Positions 26,051 through 33,973 of a stretch of 64,000 nucleotides of DNA are shown one piece after another. How positions within the stretch are numbered: the first letter of the stretch is position 1; every line of letters begins with the position of its first letter. This DNA comes from an uncultured Lachnospiraceae bacterium (GTDB taxonomy: Bacteria; Bacillota; Clostridia; Lachnospirales; Lachnospiraceae). The DNA is taken from NCBI GenBank assembly GCA_902779355.1, contig CACZBF010000008.1, positions 94,171 to 158,170 of the forward strand, read 5' to 3'. A program made the translations under genes and the position numbers. A model generated the notes under the pieces. That model had not been told where the DNA came from and searched no databases. It saw nothing but the letters and a program-made list of their open reading frames with translations.

Positions 26051-26079
26051 ATTATAGCACTATTGTGATACGAAAGCAA
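26051..26079 (-). promoter_or_regulatory. Promoter of the antitoxin gene
   Basis: On the minus strand, TTGCTT (26079-26074), a 17-bp spacer and a perfect TATAAT (26056-26051), 25 bp before the antitoxin start. The spacer has a loose palindrome (TATCAC/GTGCTATA), a possible autoregulatory operator of the antitoxin. Confidence 0.6.
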
Positions 26080-26289
26080 CCTATCGTGCCACAGACGTAT
26101 GGAATCTCGGGTTACAAGTGAGGTTAATTGAGGTCTCGAATTGCAATTGATGGCCTGACAGGCGATTCCGGTCTCGATCGACTCTTGGCTGAATCTCTCC
26201 CAAAAACCTGAAAAAAATATGTCACAACGAGTTTTTCATCGTATAATAAGATATAAGGGTTTGAAAGTTGATGTGGAGAAAGGAACGCC

Positions 26290-26490
26290 ATGAAAAACGA
26301 AAAAACAGAGAAAAGGATTCTGACCGATGAGCAGTTGAATCTGGTTGCCGGAGGAGGGTCTAATGTTCACGAGAATGTAAGGTCTGTCTATACGGCTGCG
26401 GCGCATGAAAGAAATGTAGAAACGAACAACGGTGAAGGCCTGAGTATGAAGCCTATGGATGGTGATAATGCTACGGGAAGAACATGGTGA
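26290..26490 (+). CDS. Small peptide with double-glycine-type leader
   Basis: A 66-residue ORF starting MKNEKTEKRILTDEQLNLVAGGG, followed by a polar tail (residues 23-66). The pattern LTDEQLNLVAGG resembles double-glycine leaders of bacteriocins and other exported peptides. AAAGGA lies about 5 nt before ATG 26290, and a TATAAT is at 26242-26247. The tail has no Cys and is not hydrophobic, so it does not look like a classic class II bacteriocin. No transporter or modifying enzyme is nearby. Its stop overlaps the following broken aldolase gene by 7 bp. Function is unknown. Confidence 0.55.
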   Translation: MKNEKTEKRILTDEQLNLVAGGGSNVHENVRSVYTAAAHERNVETNNGEGLSMKPMDGDNATGRTW

Positions 26491-27581
26491 CAAACAGCGT
26501 GACGGACAACAGGAATTCCTTTTCAAGCGACTACACAAGAGGGGCTCATCCGCGGATCTTAGAACGCCTGACGGAAATGAACGTCAGACAGTTTGACGGT
26601 TACGGAACCGATGAGATCTGTAAGGATGCAACGGAGAAGATCAAGGCAGCCTGTGCTTGCAAGGACGCGGCTGTCTTCTTTCTTGTGGGCGGAACGCAGA
26701 CCAATCAGACAGTACTCGATCTGCTGCTGTAACCTTATGAGGGTGTTGTGGCTGCGGATACGGGGCATATCGCTTCGCACGAAGCGGGGGCAATCGAGTT
26801 TGCCGGTCATAAGGTACTGACGTTGCCCTGCAAGCGGGAGAAATCCCAGAACGAAGCCGCCGTGTTTTCTGACAGTATCGGCAAGATCGATGCTGCGGAC
26901 GTCGAAAAGCTTCTACGGGACTTTTATGCGGACGCCAATCATGAGCATATGGTCTTTCCGGGAGCGGTTCATATCTCACACCCCACAGAATACGGAACGC
27001 TCTATTCCAGGGATGAACTTACCGCGCTTTCAAAGGTTTGCCGGAAATATGATATCCCTTTGTTTTTGGATGGCGCCAGGCTCGGTTACGGCCTTATGAG
27101 TAAACGAACAGACGTGACGTTACCGGATATCGCATCCCTCACTGATGTGTTTTACATCGGCGGCACAAAGGTGGGCGCACTCTTCGGGGAAGCGGTGGTC
27201 TTCACGCACGGTGTGCCGACAAAGCATCCCGTGCCTGTGATCAAGCAGCATGGCGCGCTTCTTGCAAAGGGGTGGCTTCTCGGTCTTCAGTTCGATACGC
27301 TGTTTACGGACGATCTGTATTTTCGGCTGGGACAAAACGCCATTGAAACGGCGGAAGAGTTACGGCGCCGGCTGACAGAAAAAGGATATCAGCTGTATAT
27401 TGACTCACCGACCAATCAGCAATTCATCATTGTTGATAACAAAAAACTCCAGAAACTGTCCGAGCACATCCGATACGGCTTCTGGGAAAAGTATGATGAT
27501 GATCATACCGTGATCCGTCTTGCCACTGACTGGGCGACGAAGATGGAGGATATTGATACGCTGATGGAGTATTTATCGTGA
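26484..27581 (+). pseudogene. Low-specificity L-threonine aldolase, broken by an in-frame stop
   Basis: A PLP-dependent beta-eliminating-lyase/threonine-aldolase family gene of 366 codons. The N-terminal part (FSSDYTRGAHPRILERL, VGGTQTNQTVL) and C-terminal part (DTGHIASHEAGAIE, PLFLDGARLGYGL, YIGGTKVGALFGEAVVF with the PLP lysine in GGTK) are in one frame, but TAA at 26730-26732 splits them after LLL. A restart at GTG 26748 would lack the substrate-side N-terminus. It is a recent nonsense pseudogene, a readthrough case or an assembly error. Confidence 0.85.
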
Positions 27582-27688
27582 ACCTGCCGGACATAATTGA
27601 AATTTTTCCAGTCCAAATTGCATCTAAAAACTGCGTTTTGGACTGAAAATAGATATGTATTGAAAGATGGACGAAATGAAAAACTGTA

Positions 27689-27741
27689 AAAATGATAAAG
27701 AATGATAAAAGAAAACAAAAATGATAAAGAATGATAAAAGA
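27689..27741. repeat. A/T-rich direct repeat
   Basis: Two copies of a 24-bp unit beginning AAAATGATAAAGAATG (27689-27712 and 27718-27741), period 29 bp, in the 245-bp gap between the aldolase pseudogene and the silent flgE cassette. The gap also holds a 13-bp inverted repeat near 27608-27650 (AGTCCAAA/TTTGGACT). No gene was seen. Confidence 0.6.
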
Positions 27742-27743
27742 TA

Positions 27744-27773
27744 ATAAAGAGGGCTGCGCGTGGCGCAGCCCTC
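27744..27773 (-). terminator. Terminator of the silent flgE cassette
   Basis: On the minus strand, stem GAGGGCTGCGC with GCGCAGCCCTC (27773-27749), a 3-nt loop and a TTTATT tail. It is the same hairpin that follows expressed flgE, in mirror orientation. Confidence 0.85.
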
Positions 27774-27840
27774 TTCAGATTAGCGATTATCTCTTCAGAT
27801 TAGCGATTATCTCTTCAGATTAGCGATTATCTCTTCAGAT
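27771..27840. repeat. 20-bp tandem repeat at the end of the silent cassette
   Basis: Three full copies of CTCTTCAGATTAGCGATTAT (27771-27830) and half of a fourth (27831-27840). On the minus strand each unit contains the last two codons and stop of the cassette (CTGAAGAGATAA). Expressed flgE has a related but single CTGAAGAG duplication before its terminator. Confidence 0.9.
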
Positions 27841-30800
27841 TGATGAGTTCTTCGAGCAGAGTATCGGAAGTCGTGATGACACGGCTGTTTGCCTGGAAAC
27901 CACGCTGGGTCGTGATCATGTCCGTGAACTCTGCGGAGAGATCAACGTTTGACATCTCAATCTCGCCGGAGGTCATGGAAGAACCGTCCGCGCTGATGTC
28001 GCCGATGACCGCATCACCGGAGTTCAGGGTCGTGTTGTAGCAGGATTCGCCGATCTTCTCGAGACCGGATGCATTTGCAAAGTGCGCAGATGCGATCTGT
28101 CCGAGGAGCACGGTGTTGCCGTTGTCATAGGAACCGTAAATCCGCCCGTCATTCTGCACTGCGACGCCGACGAGCGATCCGAGTTTTTTACCGGCACCGG
28201 TGGTGTTGGTCGCGGAAGTGCCGCTGTCCATGCCGGCCGTAGATTTCTTGCCGTTATTTGCATTGCGGAGCGCCGTAAAATTGATGCTGACGTTGTGGAA
28301 ATTCGGCCCTAGCGCAGAGGTAAACATATACACAGAATCCTGATCATCAATACCCTGAAAGGAACCGTCCGCTTTGGAGAAAGTCAGATCATAATTCGTG
28401 TAGGTTGCAGCGATATCACGACCTGTGATTTCCACCTTTGAAGTATCGGGATCGAAATCCTTCAACATGCTGTCCAGTGCCAGTGTGGAAGCGATATACG
28501 TGTCAGATGCTTTATCATACTCATACAGGGTGCCGCTGTTTGTGACGGCCACCATGCGGTTTGTATTGATATTGATAAAATAGCCTGCCCATGTTTCCGC
28601 AGGATTTTTTTCCGCAGGGTTTGGATATTCATAATCTCCGTATTGAACCGGCCATCCTGTATCAGCTGGTATCGGATTCCCCTGAGCGTCCCGCTTCACA
28701 TCCTTTTTCGTTGTTTTTTCATAGAGCTTATCAACATTTTGATTTGTTTTATAGGTATCTACGATTTTTTCAGAGGTGACCTCCTCAGCCCCCGGATTTG
28801 TGACGGGGTTATCAGCATAGAGTTTATTGCCGGCATGAAGTGCCTGAAGGACATCGCTTACTGTAGTGACGGTGTACCCATTACTCAGATAAAGTGTTCC
28901 GGCAGGTGTTCCAAGTGTCCGTAACGCCTCCCGAATAATATCATCCCCTGTGACCGGCGTATAGGTTGGCGGAAGAAGGTTATTACTTGTGTAATAAACT
29001 GCCTGAGACGTGGTAATCATCTCTTTGGTACAAAGCTTTGTAACACCCGCATTTGTTTTGTATGCTTCGACGAGTTCTGAAACACCAACCTGTACGGCAC
29101 CAGGATTTGAGGGGTTGTCCGTATAGATTTTTGTTCCGGCATCCAACGCCAGAAGAACCTCGCTTACAGTTGTTATTGGTGTGCCATTCTGCAGGTAAAG
29201 CGTGCCGGCTGGCGTTCCTAACGTGGTAAGAGCGGATGTGATGATCTGAGTTCCGGTCACCGCCGGTGCAACCGGTGGATCTACACTGGTGTTCGGGTCG
29301 GGATAATAATCGGTTGTCGAGTCGGAACGGGCATTATCAACCTGTTTGTAGAGGGTCGTCAGTCCTTCTGCTGTCCTGTAAGCGTTTACAACGTCTGCTT
29401 TAAAGACTTCGTTTTTGGTCGGATCTGTAGGCTCCTTGTCATAGATGTGCTTTGTTGGATCATTCAGTGCCTGAAGGAGATCAGTGCCGGTTTTTATTTG
29501 TGTTCCATCGGCAAGATAAAGAGTGCCGAGCGGATTTCCAAGATGAAGCAAGCCCTCATCGACGATTGCAGAAACAGTCACTTCGTCAGTGGCACCGGGA
29601 GTCTGGCTCGTATAGTACTTGTTCGTCCCCTGAGTAATATCTATGTTAGCATCAGCGATCGGATCATAGCTGTTATAGTGCACGATCTTGAAATCCACAT
29701 TTGCGGAAGGGACCTCAGGGAAGGTTGGAACAGTCGCTATCTTACTTGCCAGATCAACACCAGCAGAGGAAATGACATTATATGCGGTGGTGATAACCGT
29801 TTCATACACCGTGTCCAGGAAAAACCAATTCTCTTTCAGTATATTGTTGCTGTTTGCACCCTCAATTTGCACCAGAGAAACCTTGCCGGAACTGGAAATG
29901 TTGATCGTGTTTTTATCAAGGTTGGACCAGGGATGCGTCAGCGTGGATTTGCCGCTTGGCGTTTTGAAGACGTCCCCCCAGCTCTGGGTGGTTCCTGTGT
30001 AAGGCTGTTTTCCCTCTTTATCCGCATAGAAGACACCATTTGTATTAAAATAAATGCTCTCGCCTGTGTTGGTGTTTCTTAGATGTCCAATAACGCCGCC
30101 GGCATAGTTCGTACTGTCATTCGTATCATATTCCCAATCGGTTCCATTCAATAAATCATTTAGCCCTGCATTTGTAACATAAGGCGTGCCTGCATTGAGG
30201 GAATAGGTGGAAGTGCTGGATTTTCCGAATATTTTATCCAATGTAATGCCCTGTGCCTCGGTGATCTCTTTCAATACATCCACGCCATTCTGATCAATAA
30301 TTTGAGAAAGCTTCACCTTATAGGCACTGCCGTCATCGCTGTTATTACGTACGGTAAACCGTGCAGAATAAGGATACCCAAGGTCATCGTAGAATTCGAG
30401 CGCCATTGTATACCCCTGCGTGCTGGAAAGATCCGGCGTATCTTTGTCGATGATGCCGGACGCATAGGCGTTTTCTGTTGCTTCCGGTGCGCTGGTCAGG
30501 TTCGGCGTATCCATAATGGAAAGCGCGGTCACATCTCCAGAAGTAATCACTTCTCCCGTGTTTGGATCTGCAAGCCAACCCATCAGTTTATAACCAGTGG
30601 AATCCATGCAAAGCGTTCCTGCACCGTCGATATAGAAGCAGCCGTCTCTGGTATAGACATTTTTCGTGCCGTTATTGACCACGAAGAAATTAGTCGAGTT
30701 ACCGGAATCATTGATCCGTAGGTCAAACGGTTTTCCGGTGGTCTGCGCAGAACCCGCGTTGGTGATCTTCATGGAAGTTGCAGCTGTGCTCATACCGAGA

Positions 30801-30877
30801 CCGATCTGCTTTGCATTGACACCACCGAGGGTCTGGTTCGGTCCGGATGCTCCGGAGAGAGTCTGGTAAATACTATC
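27827..30877 (-). CDS. Silent, 5'-truncated alternative flgE cassette
   Basis: A 1,015-codon frame with no stop, from the crossover site to a TAA at 27829-27827. An internal ATG at 30793 could give 988 residues, but in-frame TAG and TAA lie just upstream of the site and no start with ribosome-binding site fits, so it is not expected to be translated as is. It aligns with FlgE from residue 45 on (IYQTLSGASGPNQTLGG) to the C-terminal helix LLEELINLKR. It has a longer variable domain with three related repeats of about 80 residues (28714-29570, each with a GTLYL...NG core). Joined to codons 1-44 of flgE by inversion it would code for a 1,058-residue hook protein. The open frame argues for selection. 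Confidence 0.85.
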   Translation of the reverse strand, partial: DSIYQTLSGASGPNQTLGGVNAKQIGLGMSTAATSMKITNAGSAQTTGKPFDLRINDSGNSTNFFVVNNGTKNVYTRDGCFYIDGAGTLCMDSTGYKLMGWLADPNTGEVITSGDVTALSIMDTPNLTSAPEATENAYASGIIDKDTPDLSSTQGYTMALEFYDDLGYPYSARFTVRNNSDDGSAYKVKLSQIIDQNGVDVLKEITEAQGITLDKIFGKSSTSTYSLNAGTPYVTNAGLNDLLNGTDWEYDTNDSTNYAGGVIGHLRNTNTGESIYFNTNGVFYADKEGKQPYTGTTQSWGDVFKTPSGKSTLTHPWSNLDKNTINISSSGKVSLVQIEGANSNNILKENWFFLDTVYETVITTAYNVISSAGVDLASKIATVPTFPEVPSANVDFKIVHYNSYDPIADANIDITQGTNKYYTSQTPGATDEVTVSAIVDEGLLHLGNPLGTLYLADGTQIKTGTDLLQALNDPTKHIYDKEPTDPTKNEVFKADVVNAYRTAEGLTTLYKQVDNARSDSTTDYYPDPNTSVDPPVAPAVTGTQIITSALTTLGTPAGTLYLQNGTPITTVSEVLLALDAGTKIYTDNPSNPGAVQVGVSELVEAYKTNAGVTKLCTKEMITTSQAVYYTSNNLLPPTYTPVTGDDIIREALRTLGTPAGTLYLSNGYTVTTVSDVLQALHAGNKLYADNPVTNPGAEEVTSEKIVDTYKTNQNVDKLYEKTTKKDVKRDAQGNPIPADTGWPVQYGDYEYPNPAEKNPAETWAGYFININTNRMVAVTNSGTLYEYDKASDTYIASTLALDSMLKDFDPDTSKVEITGRDIAATYTNYDLTFSKADGSFQGIDDQDSVYMFTSALGPNFHNVSINFTALRNANNGKKSTAGMDSGTSATNTTGAGKKLGSLVGVAVQNDGRIYGSYDNGNTVLLGQIASAHFANASGLEKIGESCYNTTLNSGDAVIGDISADGSSMTSGEIEMSNVDLSAEFTDMITTQRGFQANSRVITTSDTLLEELINLKR
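30858..30877 (-). repeat. Right putative inversion site
   Basis: Read on the minus strand this is GATAGTATTTACCAGACTCT, 18/20 identical to the left site in flgE. Beyond it (30878 onward) homology with flgE stops and the recombinase leader begins. Confidence 0.7.
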
Positions 30878-30923
30878 ATCGAGTTACTATTAGGCTTAAG
30901 ATGAGGGCGGAGGTGATGAAGGA

Positions 30924-32087
30924 ATGAATGAAACCATGACGTTTCAGGAACTGTGCGATTGGTATTTTGATACGATCGCGCCGGTGGTGTTGAAGCCGAA
31001 CATCAGGGAGGGACGAGAACGGGATTTCAAAAACCACCTGCTGCCGACGCTGGGGACGCTGACACTGCGGGAAGTGACGCCGATGGTACTGGACAGTCTC
31101 TTTCGGAATCTGTCGGAGGATGGCAACAAGCGACGGTTTTATCGATTGAAGGAGGCATGGCTTGGAGACAGAAAGGAGCGAAAACAGCTGAGCCGGGGGA
31201 CGGTTTCCGAGACCACCTTCTACGCTGCCAGACAGGGAGAAGCAGTGGAAGAGGAGACGGCAGAGCGGATCGCAGCGGAGAACGGCATAGAAAAGGACGC
31301 GCTTTTTTTGGAGGTGACCGCAAAGCATGGTTTATCCGGGGCTTCGATCAACAAATTGAAGCAGGAACTGTCTGCGGTCTTTTCTGCCGCGGTGAAGAAG
31401 GAAGTGGTGGAAAGGAACCCCTGTGCGCGTACAACGATTCCGCGGATCGATACGGTTTCCGGGGTTTATCTGGAGGAAAAGGAATGCCGGATCTTTGTGT
31501 CATTATTGCGAAAGCAGGAGGATCGCCAGTTTGAACTGATGATGCTGATCCTGCTCACAACAGGGATCCGTTCCGGAGAACTGCTGGCGCTGTATTGGGA
31601 GGATGTGTCGCTTGACACAGGATTGTTTGAAATACGTGGGACGCTTGTGCGTGAAAAGGGCGTCTGGGTCAAGCAAACGCCGAAGACGCCGGACAGCTGT
31701 CGCAGCATCTATCTGCCGGAAGAGGTTTTTCGGCTTTTCCGCAGGCACAGGAAGATACAACTCGAGAATCGCATGCGCCTCGGCAGCGCGTGGGCAGATC
31801 CGCGGCTAATTTTTACCAATCGTCAGGGAGGTCCGCTGACCAATGCCTATTTGAACAAACGTCTGAAAGCACTGGTGCAGGAGAGCGCATTACCGAAAAA
31901 TCTTCACCTTCATTCTCTCCGTCATACCTATGCATCCTTGCTGATCAACGCAGGCGTCATGCCGCGCGTAGTGGCGGACAGGCTTGGACACGCTTCCGTG
32001 CGGACAACGCTGGACATCTACAGCCATATCTTTCGCCAGACAGAACAGGATACCGTAGAGACCATTTCACGTGCGGTTTTTCCTTGA
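30924..32087 (+). CDS. Tyrosine recombinase beside the inversion site
   Basis: A 387-residue phage-integrase-family recombinase with the complete catalytic set: R216 (TTGIRSGEL), K254 (QTPKTPDS), H330 and R333 (HSLRHTYASLL), H356 (RLGHASVRTT) and the nucleophile Y366 (LDIYSH). The N-terminal SAM-like core-binding domain (LCDWYFDTIAP...) has an insert of roughly 65 residues (about 70-137) that includes a possible helix-turn-helix (VEEETAERIAAENGIEKDALF). ATG 30924 follows GGAGG by 10 nt. It begins 46 bp past the right inversion site and ends in its own terminator. The likely job is inverting the flgE segment; an integrase of a lost mobile element is the alternative. Confidence 0.88.
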   Translation: MNETMTFQELCDWYFDTIAPVVLKPNIREGRERDFKNHLLPTLGTLTLREVTPMVLDSLFRNLSEDGNKRRFYRLKEAWLGDRKERKQLSRGTVSETTFYAARQGEAVEEETAERIAAENGIEKDALFLEVTAKHGLSGASINKLKQELSAVFSAAVKKEVVERNPCARTTIPRIDTVSGVYLEEKECRIFVSLLRKQEDRQFELMMLILLTTGIRSGELLALYWEDVSLDTGLFEIRGTLVREKGVWVKQTPKTPDSCRSIYLPEEVFRLFRRHRKIQLENRMRLGSAWADPRLIFTNRQGGPLTNAYLNKRLKALVQESALPKNLHLHSLRHTYASLLINAGVMPRVVADRLGHASVRTTLDIYSHIFRQTEQDTVETISRAVFP

Positions 32088-32124
32088 CTTTTCACACAAT
32101 TTCTGCTATAAATAAGAGACAGGG

Positions 32125-32164
32125 AGGCATTTTCCAATTCCAAGGGACTGGAAAGTGCCTTTTT
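32125..32164 (+). terminator. Intrinsic terminator after the recombinase gene
   Basis: Stem AGGCATTTTCCA (32125-32136) with TGGAAAGTGCCT (32149-32160), one G-T pair, a 12-nt loop and a TTTTT tail. It isolates the island from motA. The remaining bases up to motA are AT-rich and should hold the motA promoter; I found no convincing -35/-10 pair. Confidence 0.88.
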
Positions 32165-32276
32165 GTGTATCCTGTATAGAAAATTCATAAAAAAAAATAG
32201 ACAACAGGGGCAAAGTCGGGTAAGATATTATAAGGGCTGAGAGTATGCCTATTTTTAACATGGAAGGTGAGTAAAC

Positions 32277-33080
32277 TTGGATATAGCGTCGCTAGCGGGC
32301 ATTGCGATGGGACTGGTCATGGTCATATTCGGTATCATCAGTTCCGGTGGTGTCTCCGCGATCGGAAACTTTATTGATATACCGTCTGTGATCATCACGA
32401 TCGGTGGGTCTATTACCGGCACCCTGGCCTGCTTTAAAATGCCGGATTTCATCGCCGGGATCAAATCTCTGACGATGTCTTTAAAGGATCCGAAATATGA
32501 CGTGGGAGAGGTGATCACGCAGATCATATCCCTTTCCAATGTCGCCAGAAAGGAAGGCCTGCTTGCTTTGGAAGAAGCAGCGAACGGGATCGAAGATCCG
32601 TTCCTGAAGAAGGGCATCATGCTGGTGGTCGACGGTACCGATCCGGAGCTGGTGCGCGGCATTATGGAGACAGAGCTGGCCTGTGTGGAGGGACGCCATA
32701 AAAAGGTCATCGGCTTCTGGGCACGATGGGAGGCGTTAGGACCCGCATGGGGCATGATCGGGACCCTGATCGGTCTCGTAAACATGTTGAAGAACCTGGA
32801 AGATGCGTCCACCATCGGACCGAACATGGCGGTCGCCCTTCTGACAACGCTGTACGGATCTTTGATCGCAAACTGGATCTGTGCACCGACCGGCGCGAAG
32901 CTGGCGGTCAATAATGACAATGAAATGATGGTAAAAGAGGTTGCTGTCGAAGGATTGCTTTCGATCCAGGCCGGGGAGAACCCGCGTGTCATCGAAGAGA
33001 AACTGAAATCCTTCCTGGCTCCCGCAGTCAGAGACAGTCTTACCGTTGGTGATAATCCGGCTGGAGGCGGGGAAGGCTGA
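32277..33080 (+). CDS. motA: Flagellar stator protein MotA
   Basis: Proton channel subunit of the stator. The 267-residue protein starts at TTG 32277, with GGAAGGTGAG 5 nt upstream. It has four membrane segments (residues about 4-22, 33-52, 145-165, 180-200) and the cytoplasmic loop that contacts FliG (LARKEGLLALEEAANGIEDPF-like charges). The pair PAWGMIGTLIGLV and PNMAVALLTTLYGS is typical of MotA. It overlaps motB by one base. It opens the second part of the flagellar operon, after the island. Confidence 0.94.
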   Translation: MDIASLAGIAMGLVMVIFGIISSGGVSAIGNFIDIPSVIITIGGSITGTLACFKMPDFIAGIKSLTMSLKDPKYDVGEVITQIISLSNVARKEGLLALEEAANGIEDPFLKKGIMLVVDGTDPELVRGIMETELACVEGRHKKVIGFWARWEALGPAWGMIGTLIGLVNMLKNLEDASTIGPNMAVALLTTLYGSLIANWICAPTGAKLAVNNDNEMMVKEVAVEGLLSIQAGENPRVIEEKLKSFLAPAVRDSLTVGDNPAGGGEG

Positions 33081-33919
33081 TGGCAAAGAAGAAAAAAGAG
33101 GAAGGCGGTGGAGGCGGCGCACCGGGCTGGATGGCCACTTTCTCCGACCTCATGAACCTGCTCCTTTGCTTCTTCGTGCTTTTGTTCTCCATGTCCTCTG
33201 TGGACGCCGCGAAATTCGAAGCAGTGGTGGCATCGCTCCAATCGAGTTTTTCGATCTTGCCGGCAGGCGGATCCTCCATCGGAGATGCGAATATGATCAG
33301 CTCCGGCATCAGCCAGCTTGAGAATCTGGACATCTATGTGAACCCACAGGCGACAGCCTCTGACGGGGAAGATACCGATGACGGAGATACCGCCGAGCAG
33401 GAGCAGCTCCAGGAAGCGCAGGAAATGATCGAAGAGGCCGAGCTCGAAGAGTCCGAACAGATGGCAGAAGAGATCGAGAAGCTTGCGCAGGAATACGGCA
33501 TCCAAGATCAGGTCGAGGTCTCGTTCAACGGGGATTATGTGCAGCTAACCTTAAACGGCGCGATCCTTTTTGACTCCGGAAAAGCAGAGATCAAGCAGGA
33601 TGCATTGCCTCTGATCGACAAGATCGGTGCGATCCTGGACGGCTACCAGAATAACGATATCGAGATCGAGGGACATACCGATAATGTCCCGATCCATGGC
33701 GGCAAATACGAGAGCAACGATGTTCTGTCCATGTACCGCGCGCTTTCGGTAGCCGATTATATCAGACAGATCACCGGAATCCCTTCCGGTCACATTAAAA
33801 GCTCCGGCAGAGGAGAATATGCGCCGATTGCGGACAACGGCACTCCCGAAGGACGTGCCAGGAATCGACGCGTAGAGATCAAACTGTACAACTCCTACAA
33901 TTCCGGGAAGGACAATTAA
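33080..33919 (+). CDS. motB: Flagellar stator protein MotB
   Basis: Stator subunit that anchors to peptidoglycan. The 279-residue protein has a Lys-rich start, one membrane helix (about 20-40) with the ion-binding Asp23 in FSDLMNLLLCFF, an acidic linker and plug region (95-145) and a C-terminal OmpA-like peptidoglycan-binding domain (ILFDSGKAEIKQDALPLI, IEIEGHTDNVPIH, GRARNRRVEIKL). The acidic linker is longer than in many MotB proteins. Start overlaps motA (TGATG). Confidence 0.95.
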   Translation: MAKKKKEEGGGGGAPGWMATFSDLMNLLLCFFVLLFSMSSVDAAKFEAVVASLQSSFSILPAGGSSIGDANMISSGISQLENLDIYVNPQATASDGEDTDDGDTAEQEQLQEAQEMIEEAELEESEQMAEEIEKLAQEYGIQDQVEVSFNGDYVQLTLNGAILFDSGKAEIKQDALPLIDKIGAILDGYQNNDIEIEGHTDNVPIHGGKYESNDVLSMYRALSVADYIRQITGIPSGHIKSSGRGEYAPIADNGTPEGRARNRRVEIKLYNSYNSGKDN

Positions 33920-33973
33920 GGATACTAACGTGGGCCTATGCTTAGGTTCACGATACGAAAGGAAGACGTTGCA

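Larger units (their letters stand above)
23496..30877. other. Putative invertible hook-protein segment
   Basis: A 7.4-kb segment bounded by the inverted 20-bp sites. It holds, in order: the 3' part of expressed flgE, its terminator, a group IIC intron fragment, a minus-strand antitoxin with truncated toxin, a leader-like peptide gene, a broken threonine aldolase gene, a twin terminator and the silent flgE cassette on the minus strand. Inversion would join flgE codons 1-44 in frame to the silent cassette. The recombinase gene begins just outside the right site. Confidence 0.75.

Noticed and set aside
26748..27581. Independent aldolase gene starting at GTG 26748
   Set aside because: It would lack the conserved N-terminal part, which is present in the same frame upstream of the TAA; a broken single gene is simpler.
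27605..27655. Terminator after the aldolase pseudogene (inverted repeat AGTCCAAA/TTTGGACT)
   Set aside because: The stem is real but there is no T tract after it in either direction and the loop is long.
30384..30793. Translation of the silent cassette from ATG 30793 or internal starts
   Set aside because: No Shine-Dalgarno site or promoter was seen, and stop codons precede the crossover site; the ATG is an internal Met conserved in FlgE.
32198..32231. SigA or SigD promoter of motA
   Set aside because: TAGACA and TATTAT are 22 bp apart and no SigD-type CCGATAT-like -10 was found; a promoter is expected but not demonstrable.
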